64,000 bases of DNA from GCA-2709075 sp038146865 (lineage in GTDB: Bacteria > Pseudomonadota > Alphaproteobacteria > MPNO01 > UBA2964), in assembly GCA_038146865.1 (NCBI GenBank), contig JAYQSL010000006.1, forward strand, positions 363,870-427,869. The letters are read 5' to 3'. Positions 39,523 to 49,093 of this stretch are shown here, piece after piece. The number at the start of each line of letters is the position of its first letter. The stretch's first letter is position 1. A model generated the notes under the pieces. The model searched no databases, was not told the DNA's origin, and worked only from the letters and a program-made list of their open reading frames with translations. Both the position numbers and the translations under genes were made by a program.

Positions 39523-40529
39523 CTCACAAGGGATCGAGGTGCGACTCTTAGCTCAACTGGCACTTGAGTATCCAACCATATTTTGATCGGTTCCAAATTG
39601 GGATGGAGACAGCAATTTTCCAGAAGACTCCAAACCCTCGGTATGTGTTTGATATAATTTGGTTTACCATCTCGGCGGAATAATCGAGCGAAAATCCCAA
39701 TAACTTTAGCGTGACGCTGTGCCCCCAGCACCGCCATGGAACCCAGAAAAGTATCTTCATCGAGTATAGGAAAAGAATTCAAATAATGAATTTTCATTTC
39801 GGTTTGAATAGTCTTCGAGACATCGCGACGCGCATCTTCAAGAAGCGACACCAGGTCATATGTAATAGGACCAACTAGAGCATCTTGAAAATCCAATAAG
39901 CCGCATGCAGCAAAACCCGGTCTTTCATCAAGTCGGATTAAATTATCGACGTGGAAGTCTCTTAGAACCATGGTTGAGGGCACTTTCAACGCGTTGGTCA
40001 GAACAGATTGCCAGGCAATCAAGTAAGATTTTTTTGCAGATTCGCTTAGAGGCGCTCCGAAGATTTCAGGCAAATACCAGCTTGTGAATAGCTCAGCCTC
40101 TTGCAGCAAAAAATCTTGGGTATACTCGGGGAGCTCACGCAGAATTACTGCGGAGCCTTGAGAATGGAGCTCTATCAAGAAATCAGTTGCCAAAAGATAT
40201 AATTCGTCCTCATTGACACCTCGATCCAATAGACTAGAAAATGTGTCATCACCCAAATCTTCCAAAAGCATAAAGCCCAAGTCACTATCTTCAGCAAAGA
40301 TTCTAGGTGCGCTATAACCATGCTTTAAAAGATGTCGAGCGATCCTCGAAAATCCCCTAACGTCCTCCTCAGGGGGAGGGGCGTTCATAAGCACCGCCCT
40401 GTGGCCGCCTTTCATGACTCTCTCATAACTTCGAAAAGATGCATCAGCGGCAAGGGGCAGCCTCCTTGCCCCACCCCAGCCGGCATTCTCTAAAAATACC
40501 GCAGCCAGGGAATCCCTATCAACTTTCAT
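39519..40529 (-). CDS. amgK: aminoglycoside phosphotransferase-fold sugar kinase, AmgK-like
   Basis: The 336-residue APH-fold kinase has LPLAADASFRSYERV in the N lobe, FMLLEDLGDDTFSSLL in the hinge, VLRDFHVDNLIR as the catalytic loop and LLDFQDALVGPITYDLVSLLED with the metal-binding Asp. In other bacteria the neighbour of murU is AmgK, which phosphorylates the anomeric hydroxyl of MurNAc and GlcNAc. The ATG at 40529 overlaps the end of tsaE by 11 bp; an ATG 14 codons upstream is less likely. Confidence 0.82.
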   Translation of the reverse strand: MKVDRDSLAAVFLENAGWGGARRLPLAADASFRSYERVMKGGHRAVLMNAPPPEEDVRGFSRIARHLLKHGYSAPRIFAEDSDLGFMLLEDLGDDTFSSLLDRGVNEDELYLLATDFLIELHSQGSAVILRELPEYTQDFLLQEAELFTSWYLPEIFGAPLSESAKKSYLIAWQSVLTNALKVPSTMVLRDFHVDNLIRLDERPGFAACGLLDFQDALVGPITYDLVSLLEDARRDVSKTIQTEMKIHYLNSFPILDEDTFLGSMAVLGAQRHAKVIGIFARLFRRDGKPNYIKHIPRVWSLLENCCLHPNLEPIKIWLDTQVPVELRVAPRSLVR

Positions 40530-41022
40530 ATTTAATTGATTGCAACCGATCGAACCAATTGGTTTGCCCATGAAAACTCACTGTCCGCTCCGTGGATTCA
40601 TGCCCTTGGTCTAATTTAACATACAAGCAATCAACGGGTATAGAATTTCCCATTCTTTCCGGCCACTCTATCAACGATATGCCATGATCATACGCTTCTT
40701 CCAGACCAAGTTCATGCAAATCCTCCCCATCCTCAAGTCGATAAAGGTCTACATGATAAATCTCAATCTCTGGAAGTTCATAAATCTGCACAAGGTTGTA
40801 AGTAGGACTCGTTACCAAAAATTTATTAACTCCCCGCTCTTCCGCCAGTGCATTAATAAAAGCGCCAGCAAAGACTGTTTTACCAGCACCCATGGGCCCC
40901 ATTAGTGCGAGGATGTCACCGGGCATAGACAGCAATGCAAGTTGCTGTGCCCACCATTCAGTTTGAGCCTGATTTCCCAAGTGGGCTGTCACCAATTTGT
41001 TTGGTAAATTTTCTTCTTCCAT
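40519..41022 (-). CDS. tsaE: tRNA threonylcarbamoyladenosine biosynthesis ATPase TsaE
   Basis: This 167-residue P-loop ATPase has Walker A GPMGAGKTVFAGAFI, TSPTYNLVQIYE and HVDLYRLEDGEDLHELGLEE, all family hallmarks. It activates TsaBD in making t6A37 on ANN-decoding tRNAs. It is the first gene of the tsaE-amgK-murU-addB-addA minus-strand run. Confidence 0.94.
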   Translation of the reverse strand: MEEENLPNKLVTAHLGNQAQTEWWAQQLALLSMPGDILALMGPMGAGKTVFAGAFINALAEERGVNKFLVTSPTYNLVQIYELPEIEIYHVDLYRLEDGEDLHELGLEEAYDHGISLIEWPERMGNSIPVDCLYVKLDQGHESTERTVSFHGQTNWFDRLQSIKYES

Positions 41023-41239
41023 TCAAATCCAACTAAAGAAACAGCCACCCCAAATCACGTCACTTTAAATTTTGGGCTAAGGTTTTCTTCAACAACATAC
41101 AAATTTTTATTTAAAAAAACATCCAAAGGATCGTTATCGCTGTGGATCACAGAAATTATTTTAACGCGTGTATGTGAAACCTGGCCACCTTTGCGAATGG
41201 ATGCCCAACCTTAGATGCCAATTTTTTAATTCGCAAAAA

Positions 41240-42535
41240 TTAATAACGGTAATGATCGGGTTTATAAGGGCCGTTCTTAGCAATGCTTAAGTATTCAGAC
41301 TGTTGATCAGTCAACGTCGTCATCTTCACGCCGAGCCTTTCAAGATGCAATGAAGCTACTTTTTCGTCCAAATGTTTTGGAAGTACATAAACTTTGTTCT
41401 CATAGGACTTTGAGTTCGTCCATAGCTCTATTTGAGCCAAAACTTGATTCGTGAAGGATGCGCTCATGACAAAGCTGGGGTGACCCGTCGCACAACCAAG
41501 ATTAACCAGGCGCCCTTCCGCCAAAACAATTAATCGTTTTCCGTCAGGAAACTCTACCTCATCAACCTGAGGTTTGACATTGTGCCAATGATAATTCCGT
41601 AGAGACTCGATTTGTATTTCGCTGTCAAAATGGCCAATGTTACAAACTATGGCCCGATCTTTCATGTGCCGCATATGATCTAAAGTAATTACATCAATGT
41701 TCCCGGTAGTGGTTACGAAGAGATCACCAACACCGGCCAAAGCTTCCATAGTATTAACCTCATAACCCTCCATAGCGGCTTGGAGAGCGCATATAGGATC
41801 AATCTCAGTAACAACGACTCTAGCACCACTAGCTCGGAGAGATTCGGCGGAACCTTTACCGACATCGCCATAGCCACAGACTACAGCAATTTTGCCAGCC
41901 AACATTGTGTCAGTAGCCCGCCGAATCCCATCAACAAGGCTCTCTCGACAGCCATAAAGGTTATCAAACTTAGATTTGGTTACACTATCATTGACGTTAA
42001 TAGCCGGCACTTTCAATATCCCAGATTTCTCCATATCGTAAAGACGATGCACCCCTGTGGTGGTCTCCTCAGATAATCCGAGAACATTTGCCAGAAGATC
42101 CGGCCGTTTCTCATGCATGACGGCAGTTAGGTCGCCTCCATCATCAAGAATCAAGTTGGGTTTCCATCCCCCAGGACCTTCCAGGGTCTGATCAATGCAC
42201 CACCAAAACTCATCATCCGTCTCCTCCTTCCAAGCAAAAACAGGGGTCCCCGCCGCCGCGACGGCGGCAGCAGCCTGATCCTGCGTAGAAAAAATATTAC
42301 AAGAGCTCCAGCGAACGGAGGCACCAAGGGCGGTCAGTGTCTCTATTAAAACCGCTGTCTGAATGGTCATATGAAGACAGCCGACAATGCGCGCCCCCGC
42401 CAATGGCTGAGCGGCACTATATTCCTCTCGGAGTGACATAAGGCCTGGCATCTCGGTTTCAGCTATCTTAATTTCGCGTCGACCCCAGTCTGCAAGGTTG
42501 ATGTCCTTTATTTTAAAGTCGTCAGTCACAGTCAT
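41240..42535 (-). CDS. ahcY: adenosylhomocysteinase
   Basis: The 431-residue enzyme hydrolyses S-adenosylhomocysteine to adenosine and homocysteine, pulling SAM-dependent methylation forward. HMTIQTAVLIETL, the NAD-binding VVCGYGDVGKGSAESLR, NDSVTKSKFDN with the catalytic Lys, and the C-terminal KPDHYRY are present. It follows the HPr-EIIA-rapZ block on the same strand. I found no recognisable SAH or SAM riboswitch in the 107 bp upstream. Confidence 0.97.
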   Translation of the reverse strand: MTVTDDFKIKDINLADWGRREIKIAETEMPGLMSLREEYSAAQPLAGARIVGCLHMTIQTAVLIETLTALGASVRWSSCNIFSTQDQAAAAVAAAGTPVFAWKEETDDEFWWCIDQTLEGPGGWKPNLILDDGGDLTAVMHEKRPDLLANVLGLSEETTTGVHRLYDMEKSGILKVPAINVNDSVTKSKFDNLYGCRESLVDGIRRATDTMLAGKIAVVCGYGDVGKGSAESLRASGARVVVTEIDPICALQAAMEGYEVNTMEALAGVGDLFVTTTGNIDVITLDHMRHMKDRAIVCNIGHFDSEIQIESLRNYHWHNVKPQVDEVEFPDGKRLIVLAEGRLVNLGCATGHPSFVMSASFTNQVLAQIELWTNSKSYENKVYVLPKHLDEKVASLHLERLGVKMTTLTDQQSEYLSIAKNGPYKPDHYRY

Positions 42536-42642
42536 CAGTTGGTACCTTATACTTAAATTATCTTAACCCAAACTTGGCTATTTTTAATCTCGCACAAATA
42601 CCAGCAAAGCGCGGCATCATGCAAGTAAGTTGGTTGGTGTAT

Positions 42643-42957
42643 TCAATGATCCTCGCATTGACGCTGATTTACACCTTCGTGGTCCTCCTCAAAACCAGCC
42701 TCGACAAGAGCTACTAGCAGGGGAATAACCCGTTCCGCCTCGCAACCCGTGCCCTCGAATTGGAGAACATCACCGGGACCAGCGGCGAGAAGCATTAGGC
42801 TCATGATGGAGCTCGCTTCAGCAGAAGCGCCATTAGCAGAAACAGTAATGCAAACCTTAAACCTACCTGCCACGGACGCGAGTTTTGCTGCCGCTCGAGC
42901 GTGAAGCCCTCGCCTATTAACAATCGAGGCTGTCCCCACATACTTCAAGGTGCCCAT
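42643..42957 (-). CDS. HPr family phosphocarrier protein
   Basis: The 104-residue HPr has the phosphorylation site His19 in RRGLHARAAAKL and the regulatory-type Ser50 in ASSIMSLMLLAAGPG, aligned with HPr Ser46. It shuttles phosphate from enzyme I to EIIA. A roughly 15-residue acidic C-terminal tail (EEDHEGVNQRQCEDH) extends it beyond the common 85-90 residues. The ATG at 42957 lies 4 bp after the EIIA stop. Confidence 0.92.
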   Translation of the reverse strand: MGTLKYVGTASIVNRRGLHARAAAKLASVAGRFKVCITVSANGASAEASSIMSLMLLAAGPGDVLQFEGTGCEAERVIPLLVALVEAGFEEDHEGVNQRQCEDH

Positions 42958-42961
42958 ATAT

Positions 42962-43366
42962 TTATTTTTCGCGATCGGCCAATAACTGGGAGGCGACATT
43001 GATATACTTTCTCCCTGCATCCTGAGCCTCTTTAACTGCCTCTTCCAAAGCGTAAGTAAGTCGAATTTGGGCTAGTTGGATCAGCATCGGTAAATTCACG
43101 CCCGCAATTACTTCTACATTAGCCTCTTTCATTACTGAAATAGAGAGATTTGATGGCGTTCCCCCGAACATATCCGTAAGTAAAATAACCCCTTTGTTCC
43201 CCACATTTTTTACCGCTTTTAAAATATCAGCTCGTCTTTCCTCCATATCGTCCTCAGGAAAAATACAAATTGTAGAGATGTGTTCTTGTTTTCCTACGAC
43301 ATGTTCCAAGGCAGAAACCAACTCTAACGCCAACCGACCATGGGTTACCAAAACTAGGCCAATCAT
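42962..43366 (-). CDS. PTS system EIIA component, mannose/fructose family
   Basis: This 134-residue EIIA-Man domain has the active His9 in VLVTHGRLA and LLTDMFGGTPSNLS, a hallmark of the family. No EIIB, EIIC or EIID is encoded nearby, so it is probably the regulatory EIIA of the alphaproteobacterial incomplete PTS, which senses metabolism rather than importing sugar. It lies between rapZ and HPr. Confidence 0.92.
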   Translation of the reverse strand: MIGLVLVTHGRLALELVSALEHVVGKQEHISTICIFPEDDMEERRADILKAVKNVGNKGVILLTDMFGGTPSNLSISVMKEANVEVIAGVNLPMLIQLAQIRLTYALEEAVKEAQDAGRKYINVASQLLADREK

Positions 43367-43407
43367 CTTTCACTTCCCTACTTTTATAACTAAACTAATT
43401 TCTATCA

Positions 43408-44301
43408 TCAGTCTGTGCTTACTTCTCTATGACTGATGATGACGTTCTCCCCCCCCGCCTGCAACCATTCTCCAAGTTGTTGCGCAACAAAAACCGAGCG
43501 GTGCTGACCGCCAGTACAACCGATCGCAATAGTCAAATAACTCCTGCCCTCAGCCAAGAATCTTGGCAGCTGCGGTTCAAGAAAATTCTTAAGGTTTTCG
43601 AAAAAACTATTAAACCCATCGTCAAGCGTTATGAATTCGCCCACTTTCTTATCCAGCCCAGTACCTCCAGAAAGCAGCGGATCATAATATGGATTCCTTA
43701 GGAATCTTACATCAAACACTAGATCGGCCTCCCGAGGAATCCCTTTTTTGTAGGAAAATGAAATGACCGAAACAGTTAACCCAGGAATTCCATCAGAACC
43801 AAAATGACCCTGTAATATATTTTTCAAATCACGAATGAGCAAAGAGCTCGTATCGATAACTAAATCGGCTCTTTCCTGTAACTCTGCTACTAATCGCCTC
43901 TCCAAAATGATCCCGTCCATCGCGGGCCTATCTTGCGAAAGTGGATGTCGGCGACGCGTTTCAGAAAACCGGCGACCTAGTACTTCATTATCACAATCCA
44001 AAAATATGAGATCAACATTCAAGTCGCTTTTGACGATGAGTTTATCCATTTCTGAGAGCACGGAGGAGGCAGCAAAATCTCTAGTCCTAATATCGGCGCC
44101 GATAGCGAGCGGTTGGCTGGAGCGCCGACGTGTTCCCACCAAATCTCTCATCAAAGATATTGGAACGTTATCTACCGCCTCGAAACCAATATCTTCGAGA
44201 AGTTTTAGGGTCGAAGTTTTTCCCGCACCTGACATTCCGGTGATTACCAGGATCCTGGCTGTAGACGGAAGATAATCCGGATTATCTGAAAATTGGTTCA
44301 C
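43408..44301 (-). CDS. rapZ: RNase adapter RapZ family protein
   Basis: The 297-residue protein has the P-loop GMSGAGKTS at residues 22-30, FEAVDNVPISL, FLDCDNEVLGRRFSETRRRHPL and a C-terminal GCTGGQHRSV phosphate-binding loop. In E. coli RapZ senses GlcN6P and guides RNase E; alphaproteobacterial targets are not known. It sits upstream of EIIA-HPr. In many relatives hprK lies on its 5' side, but here there is no hprK. Confidence 0.93.
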   Translation of the reverse strand: MNQFSDNPDYLPSTARILVITGMSGAGKTSTLKLLEDIGFEAVDNVPISLMRDLVGTRRRSSQPLAIGADIRTRDFAASSVLSEMDKLIVKSDLNVDLIFLDCDNEVLGRRFSETRRRHPLSQDRPAMDGIILERRLVAELQERADLVIDTSSLLIRDLKNILQGHFGSDGIPGLTVSVISFSYKKGIPREADLVFDVRFLRNPYYDPLLSGGTGLDKKVGEFITLDDGFNSFFENLKNFLEPQLPRFLAEGRSYLTIAIGCTGGQHRSVFVAQQLGEWLQAGGENVIISHREVSTD

Positions 44302-44605
44302 TAATGGGACTCACTGAAAAAAAGACTTTTCCCCTTTGATACCCCATAACCCTAAACTAAAATTATCGGTTAGTTAAATTTTCTTGGGTCAATTCTTAAC
44401 TACCCAGAATTTTCCGGGTTTCATTCATGAACTCCTTGATTAGACCCGACGCTCGTTTTCAGACTGCTTCATGAAATAACTTACAAATATGTACCTGGTT
44501 AAAAACCCCTGGATCTTGTTAACTAAGGCTCTTCCTTTCTGGAGACGAATAGGGAAAGAACCTGTCCTTATGTGCGAAAAGCATTCTACCCCCTGAAGGA
44601 TCTAT
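44302..44605. other. 304-bp gap between chvG and rapZ where hprK would be expected
   Basis: Neither strand holds a P-loop, a GPSGSGKS-type motif or any open frame of useful length; the longest minus-strand reading from an ATG is about 20 codons. The sequence is AT-rich. It probably contains the rapZ promoter and the 3' end of the chvG transcript. Confidence 0.6.
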
Positions 44606-46240
44606 TCAGGCTTTCGGTAAACTTACAATAAAAGCTGCACCTGATGCCTCACCTGTTGGTCCGATGAGATTTTTTGCCTTAATTTCTCCCCCATGCGAGG
44701 CGACAATTTGCCGGGAAATACTCAATCCAAGACCAGAATGCTTTCCAAAGCTCTCTGGGTCTGGGCGTTCACTATAAAAGCGCTCAAAAATTTTATCGGC
44801 ACTTCCAGCGGGTATCCCGGGCCCATTATCTTCGACTGAGACCTCAACTGTTTCTTCGTGGACCGTCACTCTTATTAAGATCTTTGCTTTTTCCAATGCC
44901 AAAGAAAAGGAATTATCGAGGAGGTTTTCGAAAACCCGCAATAACCTTCCTTCATCCCCATTCACTATTGCGAGGTCGTCAATCGGGCGAATTAAAACTG
45001 GGGCGGTCTTCGGAGGCTTGTTATCGACCCTATAATTTTGCGCCAGAACTTCCAACATTTTTGTGACATCTATCGCCACCCTTTTTTCTCTTGATAATTC
45101 GGCATCCAGTCTCGATGCAGCCGAAATATCGGTAATTAATCGATCGAGACGCTGCACATCATCCTGGATTATTTTCATGAGCTTTTTTTGCTGGTCCGTT
45201 TCTTTCACCCGGCTCACTGTTTCCACTGCGCTCCTGAGAGATGACAGTGGGTTTTTTATCTCATGGGCCACATCTGCAGCAAAAGTCTCTATCGCATCAA
45301 TCCGCTGGGAGAGTGCTTCTGTCATGGTATTTAGGTTTGAGGCCAGGACACCTATTTCATCATTTCTATTCTTAAAACCACCTATATAGCTTGGTTGGCC
45401 TGGAGACCTTTTTAACCGATCAGCAGCCATTGCAAGGCGTCCTAACGGGCCTACGATCGACCGTGCCAAATAAAAAGAGAGAAAAATAGTTATAGCCAGA
45501 GCCACTCCAAAAATTTTCACAATATCAAATCTTAGCTCTTTGACAGCCTGATCGATTTTTTGTCCTGATAAGGAGAGCAAAACAACGCCTAATATTTTCT
45601 TGAAACGCTGAACGGGGATAGCTGCGACCAAAACCAAATGCCCGTTTGCATCTACTCGCAACGCATCGGTATGCTGCCCGGCAAGGGCCTTCTTGACCTC
45701 GAGATAAATTCTACTCCCCTCACCCTGAGATTCGCCAAAGTGTATCAAATCTTGTCTGCCAGGCAGGATCCAAAGTAATTTTTCATATATATTATCAATA
45801 ATATTAGAGACTCTTTTATTGTCCTCCGGGGGAGGCAAATCACTGACGTCAACCATTCCTGTGGTCAAACTATTTAATGTGCGTGAGTCGGTTACGACTA
45901 ACCCTTTTGCATCATAAATGCGCACTCTTGCACCTGTCACAGAAACAAGACGGCGCAACATAAGAGAGGAATCTACCCGGTTTACTTCATTTAAATCTCC
46001 GTTTTTAGATGGCACGACCCTCTGCGCTAGAGCTCCCGCAAAAATCTTTCCTTGATTCTTCAAAATTAAGCGTTCTGCCTCAATAAGGTTTTCTTCATAT
46101 TTGTTGAGGTACAAAAGACTGGATGCTAGCACGACCAATGCCAAAATATTTACGCTTAAAATCCTCCGCGTTAATGGAGACATCAATATGGTTTTGAAAA
46201 AATTTAGAGAAGTGAGCAAATTCTCTCCGACGTGTATCAT
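44606..46240 (-). CDS. chvG: sensor histidine kinase ChvG
   Basis: The 544-residue inner-membrane kinase has transmembrane helices at about residues 25-45 and 241-260 enclosing a periplasmic sensor domain. HAMP, the HisKA box AADVAHEIKNPLSSLRSA with His326, the N box NLLDNSFSLA and the G boxes DNGPGIP and GLGLSISRQIV follow. ChvG (ExoS) senses acid or envelope conditions and phosphorylates ChvI. A downstream ATG at 46183 is an alternative start. Confidence 0.93.
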   Translation of the reverse strand: MIHVGENLLTSLNFFKTILMSPLTRRILSVNILALVVLASSLLYLNKYEENLIEAERLILKNQGKIFAGALAQRVVPSKNGDLNEVNRVDSSLMLRRLVSVTGARVRIYDAKGLVVTDSRTLNSLTTGMVDVSDLPPPEDNKRVSNIIDNIYEKLLWILPGRQDLIHFGESQGEGSRIYLEVKKALAGQHTDALRVDANGHLVLVAAIPVQRFKKILGVVLLSLSGQKIDQAVKELRFDIVKIFGVALAITIFLSFYLARSIVGPLGRLAMAADRLKRSPGQPSYIGGFKNRNDEIGVLASNLNTMTEALSQRIDAIETFAADVAHEIKNPLSSLRSAVETVSRVKETDQQKKLMKIIQDDVQRLDRLITDISAASRLDAELSREKRVAIDVTKMLEVLAQNYRVDNKPPKTAPVLIRPIDDLAIVNGDEGRLLRVFENLLDNSFSLALEKAKILIRVTVHEETVEVSVEDNGPGIPAGSADKIFERFYSERPDPESFGKHSGLGLSISRQIVASHGGEIKAKNLIGPTGEASGAAFIVSLPKA

Positions 46241-46288
46241 TAAATCAGAATTAATATAGCGTTTTCAAAATTTTAAATACTATATCTT

Positions 46289-46987
46289 TTATCGATCTTT
46301 ATAGCGGTATCCTATCCCGTATAAGGTCTCAATACGGTCAAAATCATCGGAGATAGCTCGAAATTTTTTCCTGATTCTCTTTATGTGCGAGTCTATAGTT
46401 CGATCATCTACGTAAATTCTCTCACCATAAGCAGCATCCATCAGTTGGTCCCGGCTTTTAACGTACCCGGCCCGCGTGGCCAGCGCCTTAAGAATCAAAA
46501 ACTCTGTAACAGTCAAATCCAATGTTCTGCCATTCCAGCTACATAAATGGCGAGAGCTATTCATGGAGAGTTGACCTCTAGTGATCACTTTCTCATGGGA
46601 GCCACTTACTTCTTTGCCAATAACCTCTGAACGACGCAACAAAGTGCGAATGCGCTCGATAAGAAGCCGCTGCGAAAATGGCTTTTTAACGTAATCATCG
46701 GCTCCCATCCTAAGCCCAAAAATTTCATCAATTTCCTCATCTTTTGATGTCAAAAAGATTACGGGCAAATCGCTCCATCTTCGAAGCCTCTTGAGAACTT
46801 CTATTCCATCCATCCTGGGCATCTTTATATCTAGAACAGCCAAGTCAACCGAACTTCCCTTCAGTCCCTGTAACGCTGACTCGCCATCAGTGAATTTTCG
46901 AACAAAGAATCCCTCCGCCTCTAGAGCCATCGCAACTGATGTAATTATGTTCCGATCATCGTCGATGAGGGCTATCGTGCTTGCCAT
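46289..46987 (-). CDS. chvI: response regulator transcription factor ChvI
   Basis: The 232-residue OmpR-type regulator has a receiver domain with Asp10/Asp11, phosphoacceptor Asp53 in VLDIKMPRMDG and Lys in VKKPFS. A winged-helix output domain follows, with VDDRTIDSHIKRIRKKFR and GIGYRY. The ATG at 46987 has a strong CGGAGGAAAA ribosome-binding site; the upstream frame is not needed. It precedes chvG and diverges from pckA, a conserved alphaproteobacterial layout. Confidence 0.95.
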   Translation of the reverse strand: MASTIALIDDDRNIITSVAMALEAEGFFVRKFTDGESALQGLKGSSVDLAVLDIKMPRMDGIEVLKRLRRWSDLPVIFLTSKDEEIDEIFGLRMGADDYVKKPFSQRLLIERIRTLLRRSEVIGKEVSGSHEKVITRGQLSMNSSRHLCSWNGRTLDLTVTEFLILKALATRAGYVKSRDQLMDAAYGERIYVDDRTIDSHIKRIRKKFRAISDDFDRIETLYGIGYRYKDR

Positions 46988-47386
46988 TTTTCCTCCGAAT
47001 AAATCAAATATTAAGCGTAAATGAAGAATTTGTCGCAATTAGGGCAAATTTAACGATAAAAACCAGGCACAAGTTCAAACCTGCCAATCACACTAGTGTA
47101 CCCAATCAATGAAACGCAACTAAATCGATAGCTTTCTACAATTCAGGTGCTAAGGCGTATCTCCTCCTTGCCCCCCAGAATTCCTGTCTTCCCCACTCTC
47201 TTTTATTTTTCCAAAAATTGAGGTCAAATATGTAATATTGCGTAGTCGCCGATGAATGTTTATGTTTCGGCGGTTCTAGAACCAAATTTAGATCGGAGAC
47301 AGATAAACAAATCAATCTTCTAAGGATAGATTTTTGTTGTTTATATCTGCCCCGATAAGGAAACGTGATTACATCAGGAGATTAGC
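46988..47386. promoter_or_regulatory. divergent chvI-pckA promoter region
   Basis: This stretch of about 400 bases without a gene separates chvI (leftward) and pckA (rightward). The pckA ribosome-binding site TCAGGAGATTAGC lies just before its GTG. No terminator or RNA gene is evident. In several alphaproteobacteria pckA and chvI share this arrangement, and ChvI has been linked to pckA control; here that is inference from layout. Confidence 0.5.
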
Positions 47387-48997
47387 GTGGACCAAATCGG
47401 ACCATTTATCAGCAGTTTTGGCATTGAAAACCAAGGAATAAAAACTACTGCGACAGTGCATTGGAATCAGGCAGCACCTCAGCTTTATGAAGCTGGTTTA
47501 AGACGCGGCGAAGGCATCTTATCTATTGACGGAGCTTTTGTTACCAAGACTGGTGAATACACAGGCAGGTCTCCTAAAGACAAATTCATGATAGAGGATT
47601 CATCAATAGAGGATGAGGTGTGGTGGGGGCCAGTCAATCAGAGGCTGGGTGCAGATAAATTTAATGCCGTCCACGCCCGAATGATGGATTATTTAAGAAC
47701 GCGTGAAGTATTTGTTCAAGACTGTTTTTGTGGGGCTGATCCCACCTATCGTCTGCCCGTCAGGATAATTACCGAGAATGCTTGGCATAGCCTTTTTGCC
47801 AGGAATATGTTCATCCAACCCACCGAGGATGAGCTTAGGAGTTTTCAGCCGGAGTGGACAGTAATTCAGGCCCCGGATTTCCACTCGATTCCGGAGACCG
47901 ATGGAACAAATAGCGAGGTTTGTATTCTGGTAAATATCCCGGCTAAAACCGTTCTTGTTGGCGGAAGCCATTACACCGGGGAGATCAAAAAAAGTATTTT
48001 TGGTGTAATGAATTGGATACTGCCAGCGCTTGGCGTTATGACAATGCATTGCTCATCTAATCTCGGAGAACGTGGGGACACCGCCATTTTCTTCGGCCTC
48101 TCAGGAACCGGCAAAACCACTCTTTCATCAGACTCAAGCCGTACCATGATAGGTGACGACGAACATGGCTGGTCCGATAACGGAGTGTTCAATTTTGAAG
48201 GCGGCTGCTATGCGAAAACGATCAATCTCTCAGCAGATGCCGAGCCAGAAATCTATGCGGCCTCAAGACGTTTTGGAACAGTGCTTGAGAATGTCGTTCT
48301 GGACCCAACCACCCGAATGCCAAATTTTGATGACGGATCCCTCGCAGAAAATGCAAGGTCATCCTATCCTTTAGATTATCTGGATAATATTGAAGAAAGC
48401 GGCATGGGGGGGCATCCAGAGAATATTATTATGCTGACTGCTGATGCATTTGGCGTGCTGCCCCCCATAAGTAAAATGACGGCAGAACAAGCCATGTATC
48501 ATTTTCTCTCAGGATATACGGCTAAAGTAGCCGGAACAGAACGGGGAATGACCTCTGGAGCTGAAGCTACCTTCTCTACTTGTTTTGGAGCGCCCTTCTT
48601 GCCAAGACACCCAACTGTTTACGCTAAATTATTGGGTGAACGGATTGCAAAGCACAAATCAAATTGCTGGCTGGTCAACACCGGATGGAGCGGTGGCGGA
48701 TATGGCGTCGGCGAAAGAATGAAGATTAGCCACACGAAAGCAATGGTTAGGGCCGCATTAGATGGAAAACTCGAGTCAGTCGGGCTGCAAGAAGATCCAA
48801 ATTTCGGCCTTTTGGTTCCAGACGGCTGTCCAGATGTCCCCGGTGACGTTTTAAGTCCTCGTAACACCTGGTCCAACAAAAGTGAGTATGACTCAACAGC
48901 TCAACACCTAGCCAAGCAGTTTGAAAGTAACTTCAAGCAATTTGAAGAACATGTGGATGACGAGGTTAACAAAGCGGGGATCCACGCTGCGGCTTAA
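47387..48997 (+). CDS. pckA: phosphoenolpyruvate carboxykinase (ATP)
   Basis: The 536-residue enzyme makes PEP from oxaloacetate and ATP, the entry to gluconeogenesis. It contains YTGRSPKDKFM, the PEPCK-specific HCSSNLGERGD region, the kinase P-loop FFGLSGTGKTTLS and DDEHGWSDNGVFNFEGGCY with metal ligands. The GTG at 47387 follows an AGGAGA site. A clear terminator follows. Confidence 0.97.
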   Translation: MDQIGPFISSFGIENQGIKTTATVHWNQAAPQLYEAGLRRGEGILSIDGAFVTKTGEYTGRSPKDKFMIEDSSIEDEVWWGPVNQRLGADKFNAVHARMMDYLRTREVFVQDCFCGADPTYRLPVRIITENAWHSLFARNMFIQPTEDELRSFQPEWTVIQAPDFHSIPETDGTNSEVCILVNIPAKTVLVGGSHYTGEIKKSIFGVMNWILPALGVMTMHCSSNLGERGDTAIFFGLSGTGKTTLSSDSSRTMIGDDEHGWSDNGVFNFEGGCYAKTINLSADAEPEIYAASRRFGTVLENVVLDPTTRMPNFDDGSLAENARSSYPLDYLDNIEESGMGGHPENIIMLTADAFGVLPPISKMTAEQAMYHFLSGYTAKVAGTERGMTSGAEATFSTCFGAPFLPRHPTVYAKLLGERIAKHKSNCWLVNTGWSGGGYGVGERMKISHTKAMVRAALDGKLESVGLQEDPNFGLLVPDGCPDVPGDVLSPRNTWSNKSEYDSTAQHLAKQFESNFKQFEEHVDDEVNKAGIHAAA

Positions 48998-49020
48998 GTT
49001 TCAGAAATTGATTTAGAAAA

Positions 49021-49053
49021 GGAGGGTTTATCCCTCCTTCTTTCTTTTCTTTT
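49021..49053 (+). terminator. intrinsic terminator after pckA
   Basis: GGAGGG pairs with CCCTCC around a TTTAT loop (49021-49037), followed directly by a long T/C-rich tract to about 49053. Confidence 0.85.
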
Positions 49054-49093
49054 TCTCATTTTGCTAAGATATCTCCTGGGCTTATAAAAGCCT

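Noticed and set aside
42536..42642. SAH or SAM riboswitch upstream of ahcY
   Set aside because: The 107-bp spacer is AT-rich without the conserved cores of known SAH/SAM riboswitches that I could recognise.
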